Positions 50,945 to 60,609 of a stretch of 64,000 nucleotides of DNA are shown in pieces (within the stretch, counting starts at the first letter, position 1; every line of letters starts with the position of its first letter). The DNA is from JAJFVC01 sp039698075 (lineage in GTDB: Bacteria > Planctomycetota > Planctomycetia > Pirellulales > Thermoguttaceae). The notes under the pieces were generated by a model. It ran no database searches, was not told the origin of the DNA, and saw nothing but the letters and a program-made list of their open reading frames with translations. A program made the translations under genes and the position numbers. Location of the stretch: NCBI GenBank assembly GCA_039698075.1, contig JBDKTJ010000076.1:1-64000 (forward strand), in the 5' to 3' direction.

Positions 50945-51120
50945 AGGACTTTCTCATAGCGCTGTGTCGCCGGTGAATGTGCAACCTACGCCCGCAAACA
51001 ACACAACCCCTTGGGCCGCCGGCCTAAAAAACCTCCCCAAACCCATCAGGCTCCCCACAACCAAGAAAGACCCACAACATCGAACGATGTTGGGATCAGC
51101 CCCGAGAGGACGCGAGGTCG

Positions 51121-54100
51121 ATGTTCTCGCACTTCTTCATTGACCGGCCGATTTTTGCGACTGTCGTGTCGTTGGTCATTGTGTTGACCGGCACGATCGC
51201 GCTGTGTTGGCTGCCGATCGCGCAATATCCGCAAATCGCACCGCCGGCCGTGCAGGTGTCCATTTTCTATCCGGGCGCCAGCGCCCAGGTGATGGCCGAC
51301 ACCGTAGCCGCGCCGATCGAACAGCAGGTCAACGGCGTCGAAAACATGTTGTATATGTCCTCGCAGATGGGCAACGACGGATCCTATACGTTGACCGTCA
51401 CGTTCGACTTGGGCACCGATCTCGACACGGCGCTGGTCATGGTGCAAAACCGTGTGATGCTGGCCATGCCGATCTTGCCGCTGGAGGTTCAAAGCCAGGG
51501 CGTGACGATCAAGAAGAAAATGCCCGATATCCTGCTGATCGTCGACTTCTTCTCACCGGACGGACGTTATGACGACCTCTATCTGAGCAACTACGCAACA
51601 ATCCACGTCAAGGATGAATTGTTGCGTGTCGACGGTGTTTCGGACCTCATGCTATTCGGCCAACGTGATTTCAGCATTCGGGCATGGCTCGATCCGCAAA
51701 AAATGGCGTCGCTCGGAATCAACGCCAACGACGTCACGACGGCGATTCGACGCCAAAACCTGGACCTGCCAGCCGGACGCATCGGTCAACCGCCGATTCA
51801 CGAGGGTCAAACCTTCGACCTGCCGGTGGACACCCTCGGACGATTGGACACTCCCGATCAATTCGGCGACATCATCCTCAAGGCCGGCTACGGCCCGCCG
51901 ATGGCGACTTCAAATCCCAAGGGGCCTCGGCCGATGGCCGGTGGGCTGCCGATCCCCGGCATCAGCAATCCTTCGCCGAGCACGTTGAGTCTCGCCAGTT
52001 TGCTGCATTTGTCGACACCGACGGGCGCGAAAAAACCGACGACGCCGCCCAGCGCCGTCCGGGGTGGCGTCTCGACATCCGGAGGCGCTTCAACCGGGGG
52101 CGGTGCCAACGCGACTCCCGTTGGCATGATTCTCAACAACACGGCCGCCGGGTCCATCGAAGGACTTTCGATCAACGATCAAGAGGCCTTGGTTTCGCCC
52201 GGCAACATTTTCACGGCGACCGCCTTGACCGGCTTGCCGCCGACATCTTCCGTCGCCGTCGTTCGACTGCGCGATGTCGCTCGTGTCGAAATGGGCGCCC
52301 AAAATTACGGCGAGGCGTCCACCTATGACGGACATCCCGCCGTCGGCATGGCAGTTTTTCAGTTGCCGGGCACCAATGCCTTGGACGTCGCCGAACGCGT
52401 GCGGGCCAAAATGCGGGAGCTCCAGAGCCGATTCCCCGAAGGTATCGAGTACGAAATCGGCTACGACACGACGCCCTTCATTCGTGAATCGGTCAATGAC
52501 GTATTTCGCACGCTCTGGGAGGCCGCGTTGCTGGTCGGCGTCGTTGTGATGCTTTTCCTGCAAAGCTGGCGATCCGTGCTGATTCCAATGATCGCCGTGC
52601 CGGTGGCCATCATCGGCACGTTCACCGTGATGGCCGCCGTGGGATTCAGCCTCAACAACATTTCGCTGTTCGGATTGGTGTTGGCCATCGGCATCGTCGT
52701 CGACGACGCGATCGTCGTGGTCGAAAACGTCGAACGATGGCTCGATCAAGGGCTTTCGCCTCACGAGGCCACCTACAAGGCCATGGACGAAGTGACCGGA
52801 CCGGTCGTGGCCGTGGCCGTGGTGTTATGCGCAGTATTCATTCCGTGCGCCATGATCACCGGAATCACGGGCAGTTTTTTTCGACAATTCGCCGTGACGA
52901 TCGCCGCATCGACGCTTTTTTCAGCCGTTAATTCACTGACCCTCAGCCCGGCGTTGGCCGCGATTCTGTTGCGGCCTCGACACAACGCACGGCGCGACCC
53001 AATCACGTGGCTGCTCGACGTCTCGCTGGGCTGGTTTTTTCGGCTTTTCAACACTACGTTTCAACAATGCACCAATGGCTACGCCTGGTTGGTGGGCCGG
53101 TTGCTGCGGATTAACCTATTGGTGTTGATCGGCTATGGCGGTCTGCTGATTTTGACGTACACAACCTTTCGCGCCGCGCCGCAGGGATTCGTGCCCGAAC
53201 AGGATCAGGGCCGCATCATCGCCAACGTGCAATTACCCGACGCTGCGTCGCTGCAACGCACCCGCGAGGTGTTGGCCCGCGTCTCGTCCATCGCGCAAAA
53301 GACCAACGGCGTAGCCCACGTGATTACCGTGGCCGGCTATTCGTTCCTTCAATCGGCCAACGGCTCGAACTTCGGATCCGTGTTCCTCGTGCTCGATCCC
53401 TTTGAAAAACGCCGGTCGCCCAAGCTGACCGCCGACGCGATCATGGCTCAACTGCGAAAAAAGTGGAACGCCGAGATCCACGACGCCCAGGTGCTGGCGT
53501 TCGGCGCGCCGCCGATTCCGGGTTTGAGCGTCGCCGGCGGATTCAAACTGATGGTCGAGGACCGCAGCGGATTGGGGCTCGATATACTCGACACGCAGAC
53601 GGAACGATTGATCGATCGCCTCAAAAACCAGCCGGACCTACTGGGCGTGTCCTCCCAATTTCGGTCGAACACGCCGCAACTCTACTTGGACGTCGACCGC
53701 ACGAAGGTCCGATCGGTCGGCGTGACGATCGGCGACTTCAACGACACGCTGCAAGTTTATCTAGGTTCGTTGTACGTCAACAATTTCAACGCCTTCGGAC
53801 GTCACTGGCAGGTGAACATCCAGGCGGACGGCAAATACCGCAACCACACCGACGCCTTCCAGTTGCTAAAGGTCCGCAACGATCTCCACGAAATGGTCCC
53901 GGTCGGCGCATTAGCCACGCCGCGCGAAATCGGCGGTCCCGTGTTCATCAATCGCTACAACCTCTACACGGCCGCGGCCATCAACGGCGGCATCCGGCCA
54001 GGCAGCAGTTCGGGCGAGGCCATCCACACCATCAATCGTCTGGCCGACGAGACGTTGCCGCTGTGCATGAACAAGGAGTGGACCGAACTGATGTTCATGC

Positions 54101-54819
54101 AGATTCGCGCCGGCAACACCGCGATGTACGTTTTCGCGCTGGCCGTGATTTGCGTTTTCCTCGCTTTGGCGGCCTTATACGAAAGTTGGTCGCTGCCGAT
54201 GGCCGTGATCCTCGTCGTGCCGCTGTGCTTGCTTTGTTCAGTCGTCGGGGTGCTGAACAATCATATGGCCGTAAATATTTTCGTCCAGATCGGCTTGGTC
54301 GTCCTGGTCGGCTTGGCCTGCAAAAACTCCATTCTGATCGTTGAGTTCGCCAAACGGCTGCGTGAAGAAGGACGGCCGCGTTGGGAAGCCGCCTGCGAGG
54401 CGTCTCGATTGCGGCTGCGGCCGATTTTAATGACCTCGTTGGCCTTCATTCTCGGCGTCGTGCCGCTGGTGATCGCCCACGGAGCCGGCGCTGAAATGCG
54501 ATGTTCGTTGGGCACGGCTGTCTTCAGCGGCATGGTGGGCGTCACGTTGTTCGGCGTTTTTTTGACGCCCGTGTTTTTCTACGTCATCAACGGGTTGGGC
54601 GAAACCCGCCTGTTTAAGGCCCGCGCAACGCAATGGCTCGGCGCCGTGCTGTTGTGCATGGGTCTGGGACTTGGAATCGGTTTGATCTTGGCGAAGCTCG
54701 GTTGGTTGGGGCTCGACTGGGCGTTGACCTTCGGCGCGGCCGCGGGAATCGTCGCCGGCCTGGGACTTCAGACATTCCATCGTCGCACCGCCGCAAGAAG
54801 ACAAGGCACCCCGTCATGA
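51121..54819 (+). CDS. RND multidrug efflux permease with large porter-domain insertion (1232 aa)
   Basis: HAE1-type permease from ATG 51121. N-terminal MFSHFFIDRPIFATVVSLVI, proton-relay Asp pair in GIVVDDAIVVVENVERW (TM4) and Lys in GLACKNSILIVEFAK (TM10) are all present; twelve hydrophobic helices follow the AcrB pattern. About 120 residues (roughly 258-376; Pro/Gly/Ser/Thr-rich, e.g. GGVSTSGGASTGGG) are inserted between FGDIILKAG and VRLRDVARVEMG, where AcrB has about ten. Hence 1232 versus about 1050 residues. The last about 60 residues add another hydrophobic pair (GAVLLCMGLGLGIGLI). Overlaps the next permease gene by ATGA. Confidence 0.94.
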   Translation: MFSHFFIDRPIFATVVSLVIVLTGTIALCWLPIAQYPQIAPPAVQVSIFYPGASAQVMADTVAAPIEQQVNGVENMLYMSSQMGNDGSYTLTVTFDLGTDLDTALVMVQNRVMLAMPILPLEVQSQGVTIKKKMPDILLIVDFFSPDGRYDDLYLSNYATIHVKDELLRVDGVSDLMLFGQRDFSIRAWLDPQKMASLGINANDVTTAIRRQNLDLPAGRIGQPPIHEGQTFDLPVDTLGRLDTPDQFGDIILKAGYGPPMATSNPKGPRPMAGGLPIPGISNPSPSTLSLASLLHLSTPTGAKKPTTPPSAVRGGVSTSGGASTGGGANATPVGMILNNTAAGSIEGLSINDQEALVSPGNIFTATALTGLPPTSSVAVVRLRDVARVEMGAQNYGEASTYDGHPAVGMAVFQLPGTNALDVAERVRAKMRELQSRFPEGIEYEIGYDTTPFIRESVNDVFRTLWEAALLVGVVVMLFLQSWRSVLIPMIAVPVAIIGTFTVMAAVGFSLNNISLFGLVLAIGIVVDDAIVVVENVERWLDQGLSPHEATYKAMDEVTGPVVAVAVVLCAVFIPCAMITGITGSFFRQFAVTIAASTLFSAVNSLTLSPALAAILLRPRHNARRDPITWLLDVSLGWFFRLFNTTFQQCTNGYAWLVGRLLRINLLVLIGYGGLLILTYTTFRAAPQGFVPEQDQGRIIANVQLPDAASLQRTREVLARVSSIAQKTNGVAHVITVAGYSFLQSANGSNFGSVFLVLDPFEKRRSPKLTADAIMAQLRKKWNAEIHDAQVLAFGAPPIPGLSVAGGFKLMVEDRSGLGLDILDTQTERLIDRLKNQPDLLGVSSQFRSNTPQLYLDVDRTKVRSVGVTIGDFNDTLQVYLGSLYVNNFNAFGRHWQVNIQADGKYRNHTDAFQLLKVRNDLHEMVPVGALATPREIGGPVFINRYNLYTAAAINGGIRPGSSSGEAIHTINRLADETLPLCMNKEWTELMFMQIRAGNTAMYVFALAVICVFLALAALYESWSLPMAVILVVPLCLLCSVVGVLNNHMAVNIFVQIGLVVLVGLACKNSILIVEFAKRLREEGRPRWEAACEASRLRLRPILMTSLAFILGVVPLVIAHGAGAEMRCSLGTAVFSGMVGVTLFGVFLTPVFFYVINGLGETRLFKARATQWLGAVLLCMGLGLGIGLILAKLGWLGLDWALTFGAAAGIVAGLGLQTFHRRTAARRQGTPS

Positions 54820-57800
54820 TTTCTCATTTTTTCATCGATCGTCCGATCTTCGCCACCGTGCTGTCGATCGTGTTCGTGTTGGCCGGCGGCGTGGCGGTGT
54901 TTACCTTGCCCGTAGCCCAATACCCCGAGGTGACGCCGCCCACGGTGTTAGTGACGGCGTTTTATCCCGGCGCCAATTCCGAAACGGTCCGCGACACCGT
55001 CGCCGCGCCGATTGAAGAACAGGTCAGCGGCGTCGAGGGCATGATGTACATGTCCTCTCAAGCCACCAATGACGGCACCTACCGACTGACTGTCACCTTC
55101 AAGCTGGGCACAAACTCCGACATGGCGCAAGTGCTGGTCCAAAATCGCGTCTCGCTGGCACTGCCGGTTATTCCGCAACTCGTCCAAAACGAAGGCATCT
55201 CCGTCAAAAAAGTATCGCCGAACACGTTAATGATCGTCAATCTGATCTCGCCTGACGGCCGGTATGACGACATCTTTCTAAGCAACTATGCAACGATCTA
55301 TCTGCGCGACGAGTTGGGACGGCTGCCCGGCGTGGCCGACGTCACCTATTTCGGCCAACGCGATTACAGTTTGCGGGCATGGCTTGACCCTGACCGGTTA
55401 GCCGTATTGAACCTTTCGGCCGACGACGTTGTGACAGCCATCTCGCAACAAAACCTGCAAGTCGCGGCCGGACAAATCGGACAAGAGCCCGTCCCCAAAG
55501 GACAACAATTCCAGTTGACCATCAACACGTTGGGCCGACTGGTCAACCCGGAACAGTTCGCCGACATCATCGTCAAAGCCGGCTCGGGCAATCCCGTGTC
55601 GTACGATCTGCAATCGATCGCCTCGGGCCAATCGACGTCGGACGCGACCGCAAGTCAACCGAGCGGCAATTCCTCGCAATCCACGTCGACCGGCATCGTC
55701 CGCCTGCGCGACGTGGCCCACGTGGTGCTCGGCTCGCAACAGTACGACCAATCGTGCACGCTCGACGGGAAGCCCTCGGTGGCGTTGAACATCTTCCAAT
55801 TGCCCGGCTCAAACGCCTTGGCGACCGCGAGAGAAGTGTATGCGAAGATGGCGGAACTCAAAAAACGGTTCCCCGACGGATTGGATTACAAAATCGTCTA
55901 CGACACAACACCGTTCGTGCGGGAATCGATTGGCGAGGTTTTCAAGACGCTGCGCGATGCAATCATTTTGGTCGCGTTGGTAATGTTGGCCTTTTTACAG
56001 AGTTGGCGCGCCGCGATCATTCCGCTGGTCGCCGTCCCGGTGGCCATCATCGGCACATTCGCCGCGATGGCCGCCATGGGATTCTCGCTCAACAATCTGT
56101 CGCTGTTCGGACTGGTGCTGGCCATCGGTATCGTCGTGGACGACGCGATCGTAGTGGTCGAAAACATCGAGCGTTGGCTGGACGAGGGCATGTCGCCCCG
56201 CGACGCGGCCCGCAAAGCGATGGACGAAGTGACGGGCCCGGTGATCGCCGTGGCGCTGGTGTTGTTCGCCGTGTTCATTCCGGCGGCATTTTTAGGCGGC
56301 GTCAGCGGCCAATTTTTCCGGCAGTTCGCTGTGACGATCGCCGTGTCGACGATGATTTCCGCTTTCAACTCGTTGACGTTCAGCCCGGCGTTGGCGGCCA
56401 TCTTGCTGCGTCCGCGCTCTGGACGACGCGATCCGCTCACTTGGCTGCTCGACGTGCTGCTGGGTTGGTTCTTCCGGCTATTCAACCAAACCTTCAACGT
56501 CGGCACGTCCATGTACGTGCGAATGGTCGGTGGACTGATCCGCATCAGCCTGTTGACGATGGTGGTGTACGCCGGGCTGTTGGGCGTCACCTATTGGCAA
56601 TTCAATCGCACCCCGACCGGCTTTATTCCGCGGCAAGACAAAGGCTACCTGCTGCTGAACGTCCAATTGCCCGACGCCGCCTCGGTCGAACGGACTCGCA
56701 AGGTCATGGCTCGAATCGACAAAATCGTCCAAGACACCAAGGGCGTCGCCCACACGGTGGGCATTTCAGGTCAATCGTTGATCCTGGGCGCCAACGCTCC
56801 CAATCTCGGCTCGATGTACGTCATGCTCGACGAGTTCGACAAGCGGCGCGCCACAGACTGCTCGGCCGACGCGGTGGCCGCCGTCATCCGCCAACGTTGC
56901 GAAAAGGAAGTCAGCGGAGCGTTGATCACAGCCTTCGGCGCGCCACCGATCGACGGACTTGGCACGACCGGCGGTTTCAAATTGATCGTCGAGGACCGCG
57001 GCGACCTCGGCCTCGGCGAATTGCAGCGCGTCGGCGACCAAATCGTCGCCCAAGGCAATCGAACGCCGGGGCTGACCGGCCTGTTCAATATCTCTCGGGC
57101 CAATACGCCTTGGCTCTTTTTGGAAATCGATCGAACCAAGTGCATGTCGCTCGGCGTGCAGGTGAGCGATCTGTTCGACACGCTTCAGGTCTATCTCGGA
57201 TCCTACTACGTCAACAACTTCAACCAATTCGGGCGCATTTGGCAGGTGAACGTTCAGGCTGATCAGGAGTTTCGCAAAAAAGTGCCTGATATCATGCAAC
57301 TTCAGGTGCGCAACCGCGACGGTCAAATGATCCGCCTCGGCGCAATGATGGACGTGCGCGACACCAGTGGGCCGGTTGTCGTTATGCGGTACAACATGTA
57401 TTCGTCCACCGCGATCACGGGCGATTCCTTGCCAGGCGTCAGTTCGGGCCAAGCGATCGATATGATGCAGGAGATCGCCCGGCAAAATCTGCCGCCCTCG
57501 ATGGCCTCCAGTTGGACGGAGTTGACCTTCCTGCAACTCGATGCCGGCAACGCTGCGTTGTATGTGTTCGCATTGGGCGTCGTTTTCGTTTTTCTAGTGC
57601 TGGCGGCCCAATACGAAAGTTGGTCGCTGCCGCTGGCCGTTATTCTGGTCGTGCCGATGTGCCTGCTTTGTTCCATCACCGGCGTGGCCATGATGGGCAT
57701 GGACATGAACATCTTTACGCAAATTGGGTTTGTCGTCCTGGTCGGCTTGGCCGGAAAAAACGCTATTTTGATCGTCGAATTCGCCAAACAACAGGAAGAA

Positions 57801-58076
57801 GAAGGCAAACCACTCCGCGAAGCGGCGCTCGAAGCCAGCCGATTGCGGCTGCGGCCCATTCTGATGACCTCGTTGGCGTTTATCTTTGGCGTGCTGCCGC
57901 TAGTGATCGCCGAGGGGGCCGGCGCCGAAATGCGACGCGCCTTGGGACTGGCCGTCTTTAGCGGCATGATCGGCGTAACGTTGTTCGGAATCTTCCTGGC
58001 CCCTGTGTTTTTCTTTGTTATTCGATCGTTGGCCGGACCGTCAAAAAACATCCATCCGCCGACTACCAAAGGTTAA
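54816..58076 (+). CDS. Second RND multidrug efflux permease (1086 aa)
   Basis: From ATG 54816, overlapping the stop of the first permease (ATGA). MISHFFIDRPIFATVLSIVF, GIVVDDAIVVVENIERWLDE and GLAGKNAILIVEFAKQQEEE are intact. It has only a short Ser/Thr/Gln insertion (GQSTSDATASQPSGNSSQST) at the place where its neighbour has 120 residues. The two permeases are clear paralogues; MdtBC-type systems use two different permeases in one heterotrimer, so a mixed trimer is plausible. Energised by proton import, exporting hydrophobic compounds via the adaptor and the outer-membrane channel encoded upstream. Confidence 0.95.
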   Translation: MISHFFIDRPIFATVLSIVFVLAGGVAVFTLPVAQYPEVTPPTVLVTAFYPGANSETVRDTVAAPIEEQVSGVEGMMYMSSQATNDGTYRLTVTFKLGTNSDMAQVLVQNRVSLALPVIPQLVQNEGISVKKVSPNTLMIVNLISPDGRYDDIFLSNYATIYLRDELGRLPGVADVTYFGQRDYSLRAWLDPDRLAVLNLSADDVVTAISQQNLQVAAGQIGQEPVPKGQQFQLTINTLGRLVNPEQFADIIVKAGSGNPVSYDLQSIASGQSTSDATASQPSGNSSQSTSTGIVRLRDVAHVVLGSQQYDQSCTLDGKPSVALNIFQLPGSNALATAREVYAKMAELKKRFPDGLDYKIVYDTTPFVRESIGEVFKTLRDAIILVALVMLAFLQSWRAAIIPLVAVPVAIIGTFAAMAAMGFSLNNLSLFGLVLAIGIVVDDAIVVVENIERWLDEGMSPRDAARKAMDEVTGPVIAVALVLFAVFIPAAFLGGVSGQFFRQFAVTIAVSTMISAFNSLTFSPALAAILLRPRSGRRDPLTWLLDVLLGWFFRLFNQTFNVGTSMYVRMVGGLIRISLLTMVVYAGLLGVTYWQFNRTPTGFIPRQDKGYLLLNVQLPDAASVERTRKVMARIDKIVQDTKGVAHTVGISGQSLILGANAPNLGSMYVMLDEFDKRRATDCSADAVAAVIRQRCEKEVSGALITAFGAPPIDGLGTTGGFKLIVEDRGDLGLGELQRVGDQIVAQGNRTPGLTGLFNISRANTPWLFLEIDRTKCMSLGVQVSDLFDTLQVYLGSYYVNNFNQFGRIWQVNVQADQEFRKKVPDIMQLQVRNRDGQMIRLGAMMDVRDTSGPVVVMRYNMYSSTAITGDSLPGVSSGQAIDMMQEIARQNLPPSMASSWTELTFLQLDAGNAALYVFALGVVFVFLVLAAQYESWSLPLAVILVVPMCLLCSITGVAMMGMDMNIFTQIGFVVLVGLAGKNAILIVEFAKQQEEEGKPLREAALEASRLRLRPILMTSLAFIFGVLPLVIAEGAGAEMRRALGLAVFSGMIGVTLFGIFLAPVFFFVIRSLAGPSKNIHPPTTKG

Positions 58077-58101
58077 CCGCGGCCGAGTCCTCGCAAAACC
58101 G

Positions 58102-58130
58102 TTGCGAGACCGCGTCCCAACTACTATACT
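58102..58130 (+). promoter_or_regulatory. Promoter of LarA-like/AmmeMemoRadiSam operon
   Basis: TTGCGA (58102-58107), 17-bp spacer, TATACT (58125-58130). Transcription should start about 58137, so an ATG at 58138 would be leaderless and the ATG at 58192 would have a 55-nt leader. Confidence 0.7.
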
Positions 58131-58191
58131 GAGGCCGATGTTCGCCTACCGACGCCGACGATTTTTTCGCCGCACAAAATGGCTTCGAGCG

Positions 58192-59457
58192 ATGGTTCCC
58201 CGCGTTTTTCGCGTCCGGCAGATTTTTGACTGCCCACGCATCCAAAACGTTGCGGACGAAGTGCAACGGCAACTGACTGCCTTGGAGTTGAGTCGGCAGA
58301 TTCGCCCGGGCCATCGCGTGGCGGTGGCGGTCGGAAGCCGAGGCATCGCCAACCTGGTTGTTCTTGTTCGAACGATTGTCGACCACCTGCGGCAACTCGG
58401 CGCCGAACCGTTTCTCGTGCCGGCCATGGGCAGCCACGGGGGTGGAACCGCCGAGGGTCAGCAAAAGTTGTTGGAATCGTACGGGCTGACGTTTTCGGCC
58501 GTAGGCTGTCCGATTCTTTCCAGTCTGGAAACATTGGTCGTGGGCCACGCCGCCCAAGGATTTCCGATCCATTTCGATCGTTTGGCGTTCGAGTCGGACC
58601 ATGTCGTGGTGCTCAATCGCATCAAGCCGCACACTGGTTTTTGCGGTCCGATCGAAAGTGGGTTGATGAAGATGCTGCTGATCGGACTCGGCAAGTGCGA
58701 AGGCGCGGCCATTTACCACCGAGCGATTCAGACCCATAGCTTTACTGAAATTATCCGAGGCGCGGCGGCCGAGGTGCTACGATGCTGTCCGATCCGAGCG
58801 GGCCTCGCGGTCATCGAAAACGCCTACGACCAGACCGCGAAGATCGAAGCCGTGCGGTCCGAGGATTTTGAGTCCCGTGAGCCGCAACTGTTGGCGTTGG
58901 CTAAACAATGGATGCCGCGGCTTCCGTTCCGCGAGGTCGATTTGTTGCTGATTGATCGGATCGGCAAAGATCTGAGCGGTACGGGTCTCGACCCGAACGT
59001 CGTGGGCCGAAAGTTCAACGACCACCAAGCCGCAGCGGACGAATGGCCGAAAGTGCGGCGAATCGCCGTCCGCGGACTCACCGAAGCGACGCATGGCAAC
59101 GCTCTCGGGTTGGGGATGACCGAGTTCTGCCGTTCTTCCGTGTTGCGTGAGACGGATTTTGCCGCCACACGACTGAATGCGTTGGTCTCCGGCCATCTCA
59201 GCGCCGCCATGATCCCGCTGGACTACGAAAATGACCGGGACATGTTGACGACCGCCCTGGGGACCATCGGACTGGTGAAGCCGCCCAACGCCAAGTTCGT
59301 ATGGATCGCCGACACGCTCCATCTTGGCGAAGTGGAATGCTCCGAAATCTACTGGGCGGAGGCTCGTCGCCGCGAGGATTTGGATATTCTCACCCCTCTG
59401 CGCGATTTGTCTTTCGACCCGTCCGGCAACTTACCCGTATTTGCGGATATGGTATGA
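58192..59457 (+). CDS. LarA-family (DUF2088) protein, AmmeMemoRadiSam-linked
   Basis: 421 residues from ATG 58192; ATG 58138 is an in-frame alternative that would be leaderless. GHRVAVAVGSRGIANLV..., PAMGSHGGGTAEGQQKLL, VVVLNRIKPHTGFCGPIESG and LMKMLLIGLGKCEGAAIYH are LarA-N-like motifs, with the His and Lys residues placed as in nickel-pincer racemases. The C-terminal half (ATHGNALGLGMTEFC...) is specific to this subgroup. It is followed after 7 bp by a radical SAM gene, so it should be co-transcribed with the AmmeMemoRadiSam genes. Function unknown; distant from the paralogue at 16978. Confidence 0.85.
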   Translation: MVPRVFRVRQIFDCPRIQNVADEVQRQLTALELSRQIRPGHRVAVAVGSRGIANLVVLVRTIVDHLRQLGAEPFLVPAMGSHGGGTAEGQQKLLESYGLTFSAVGCPILSSLETLVVGHAAQGFPIHFDRLAFESDHVVVLNRIKPHTGFCGPIESGLMKMLLIGLGKCEGAAIYHRAIQTHSFTEIIRGAAAEVLRCCPIRAGLAVIENAYDQTAKIEAVRSEDFESREPQLLALAKQWMPRLPFREVDLLLIDRIGKDLSGTGLDPNVVGRKFNDHQAAADEWPKVRRIAVRGLTEATHGNALGLGMTEFCRSSVLRETDFAATRLNALVSGHLSAAMIPLDYENDRDMLTTALGTIGLVKPPNAKFVWIADTLHLGEVECSEIYWAEARRREDLDILTPLRDLSFDPSGNLPVFADMV

Positions 59458-59464
59458 TAACAAT

Positions 59465-60517
59465 ATGTGGTGGCATGCCTCGGAGGACGGTCGTCGGCTG
59501 ATCTGCGATCTTTGCCCCCGACATTGCAGCGTAGGGCCGGGGGAGCGGGGATTTTGTTTTGTCCGCGAGAATCACGACGGACGAATTCTTTTAACCACCT
59601 ACGGCCGCAACACCGGATTGTGCATCGATCCGATCGAAAAAAAACCGCTGCATCATTTCTACCCCGGCACCTCCACGTTGTCGTTTGGCACGCCCGGTTG
59701 CAACTTGGGCTGCATTTTTTGCCAAAATTGGACGCTGTCACGATCGCGCAACGTGGAAGCAATCTGTCGACCTGCGACCCCAAGAGCGATTGCCGCCGCC
59801 GCCCAACAATACGACTGCCGTAGCGTCGCCTTCACCTACAACGATCCCATCATTTGGGCGGAGTATGCGATCGACACCGCTCGAGAATGCCGCGCCGTGG
59901 GCGTGCAAAGCGTGGCGGTCACGTCGGGCTACATTTCGGCCGTCGCTCGAGCCGAATTCTTCGAGCCGATCCAAGCGGCCAACGTGGACCTCAAGGGTTT
60001 TTCCGATTCGTTTTACCGGCAATATTGCGGCGGACGGCTGCAACCGGTGCTCGATACGCTTTCCTGGCTTGTCCACCAGAGTTCCGTTTGGGTGGAGATC
60101 ACCAATCTGGTGATTCCCGAGGCCAACGATTCGCCGGAGATGATCCGTCCGATGTGCCGATGGATTGTTTCGGAACTGGGGCCGGACGTTCCGCTGCATT
60201 TCTCGGCGTTTCATCCCGATTTTCAAATGACCGACCACTCGCCAACGCCGGCCGCGACGCTTCGGGCGGCTTACGACATTGCCCGTGACGCCGGCCTGCA
60301 TTACATCTATACGGGCAACGTCGTCGACCCCGAGCGTCAGCACACCTATTGTCCGGGTTGTGGCCAAGCGGTGATTTGTCGCGCGGGTTATTCCATACAA
60401 TCCTTCGACCTCCGAAACGGCCGATGCATGCACTGCAAAACGCCGATTGCGGGCCGATTCGATGAAACCGCAGGTCGATGGGGCGAACAACGAAGGATCG
60501 TCGAGCTAGAAAATTGA
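59465..60517 (+). CDS. amrS: AmmeMemoRadiSam system radical SAM enzyme
   Basis: 350 residues from ATG 59465. N-terminal cysteine knuckle CDLCPRHCSVGPGERGFCFV (residues about 14-33), then CIDPIEKKPLHHFYPGTSTL, the radical SAM motif CNLGCIFC (CX3CX2C) near residue 79, VAFTYNDPIIWAEYAIDTA, NVDLKGFSDSFYRQYCGG and HYIYTGNVVDPERQHTYCPG with C-terminal CPGCGQ...CMHCKTP. This is the family formerly annotated as pyruvate-formate-lyase activase-like and now named for its link with AMMECR1 and Memo proteins. Substrate unknown. The AMMECR1-Memo gene follows 92 bp downstream. Confidence 0.93.
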   Translation: MWWHASEDGRRLICDLCPRHCSVGPGERGFCFVRENHDGRILLTTYGRNTGLCIDPIEKKPLHHFYPGTSTLSFGTPGCNLGCIFCQNWTLSRSRNVEAICRPATPRAIAAAAQQYDCRSVAFTYNDPIIWAEYAIDTARECRAVGVQSVAVTSGYISAVARAEFFEPIQAANVDLKGFSDSFYRQYCGGRLQPVLDTLSWLVHQSSVWVEITNLVIPEANDSPEMIRPMCRWIVSELGPDVPLHFSAFHPDFQMTDHSPTPAATLRAAYDIARDAGLHYIYTGNVVDPERQHTYCPGCGQAVICRAGYSIQSFDLRNGRCMHCKTPIAGRFDETAGRWGEQRRIVELEN

Positions 60518-60609
60518 AGGGCCATCCGTCATGGCGAACGGAACATCCCGTCCATTCCGCGACCATGCTCGCCGTTGGTTCGCCCCGCAAGATTTTCAGG
60601 AGGTGCGCA

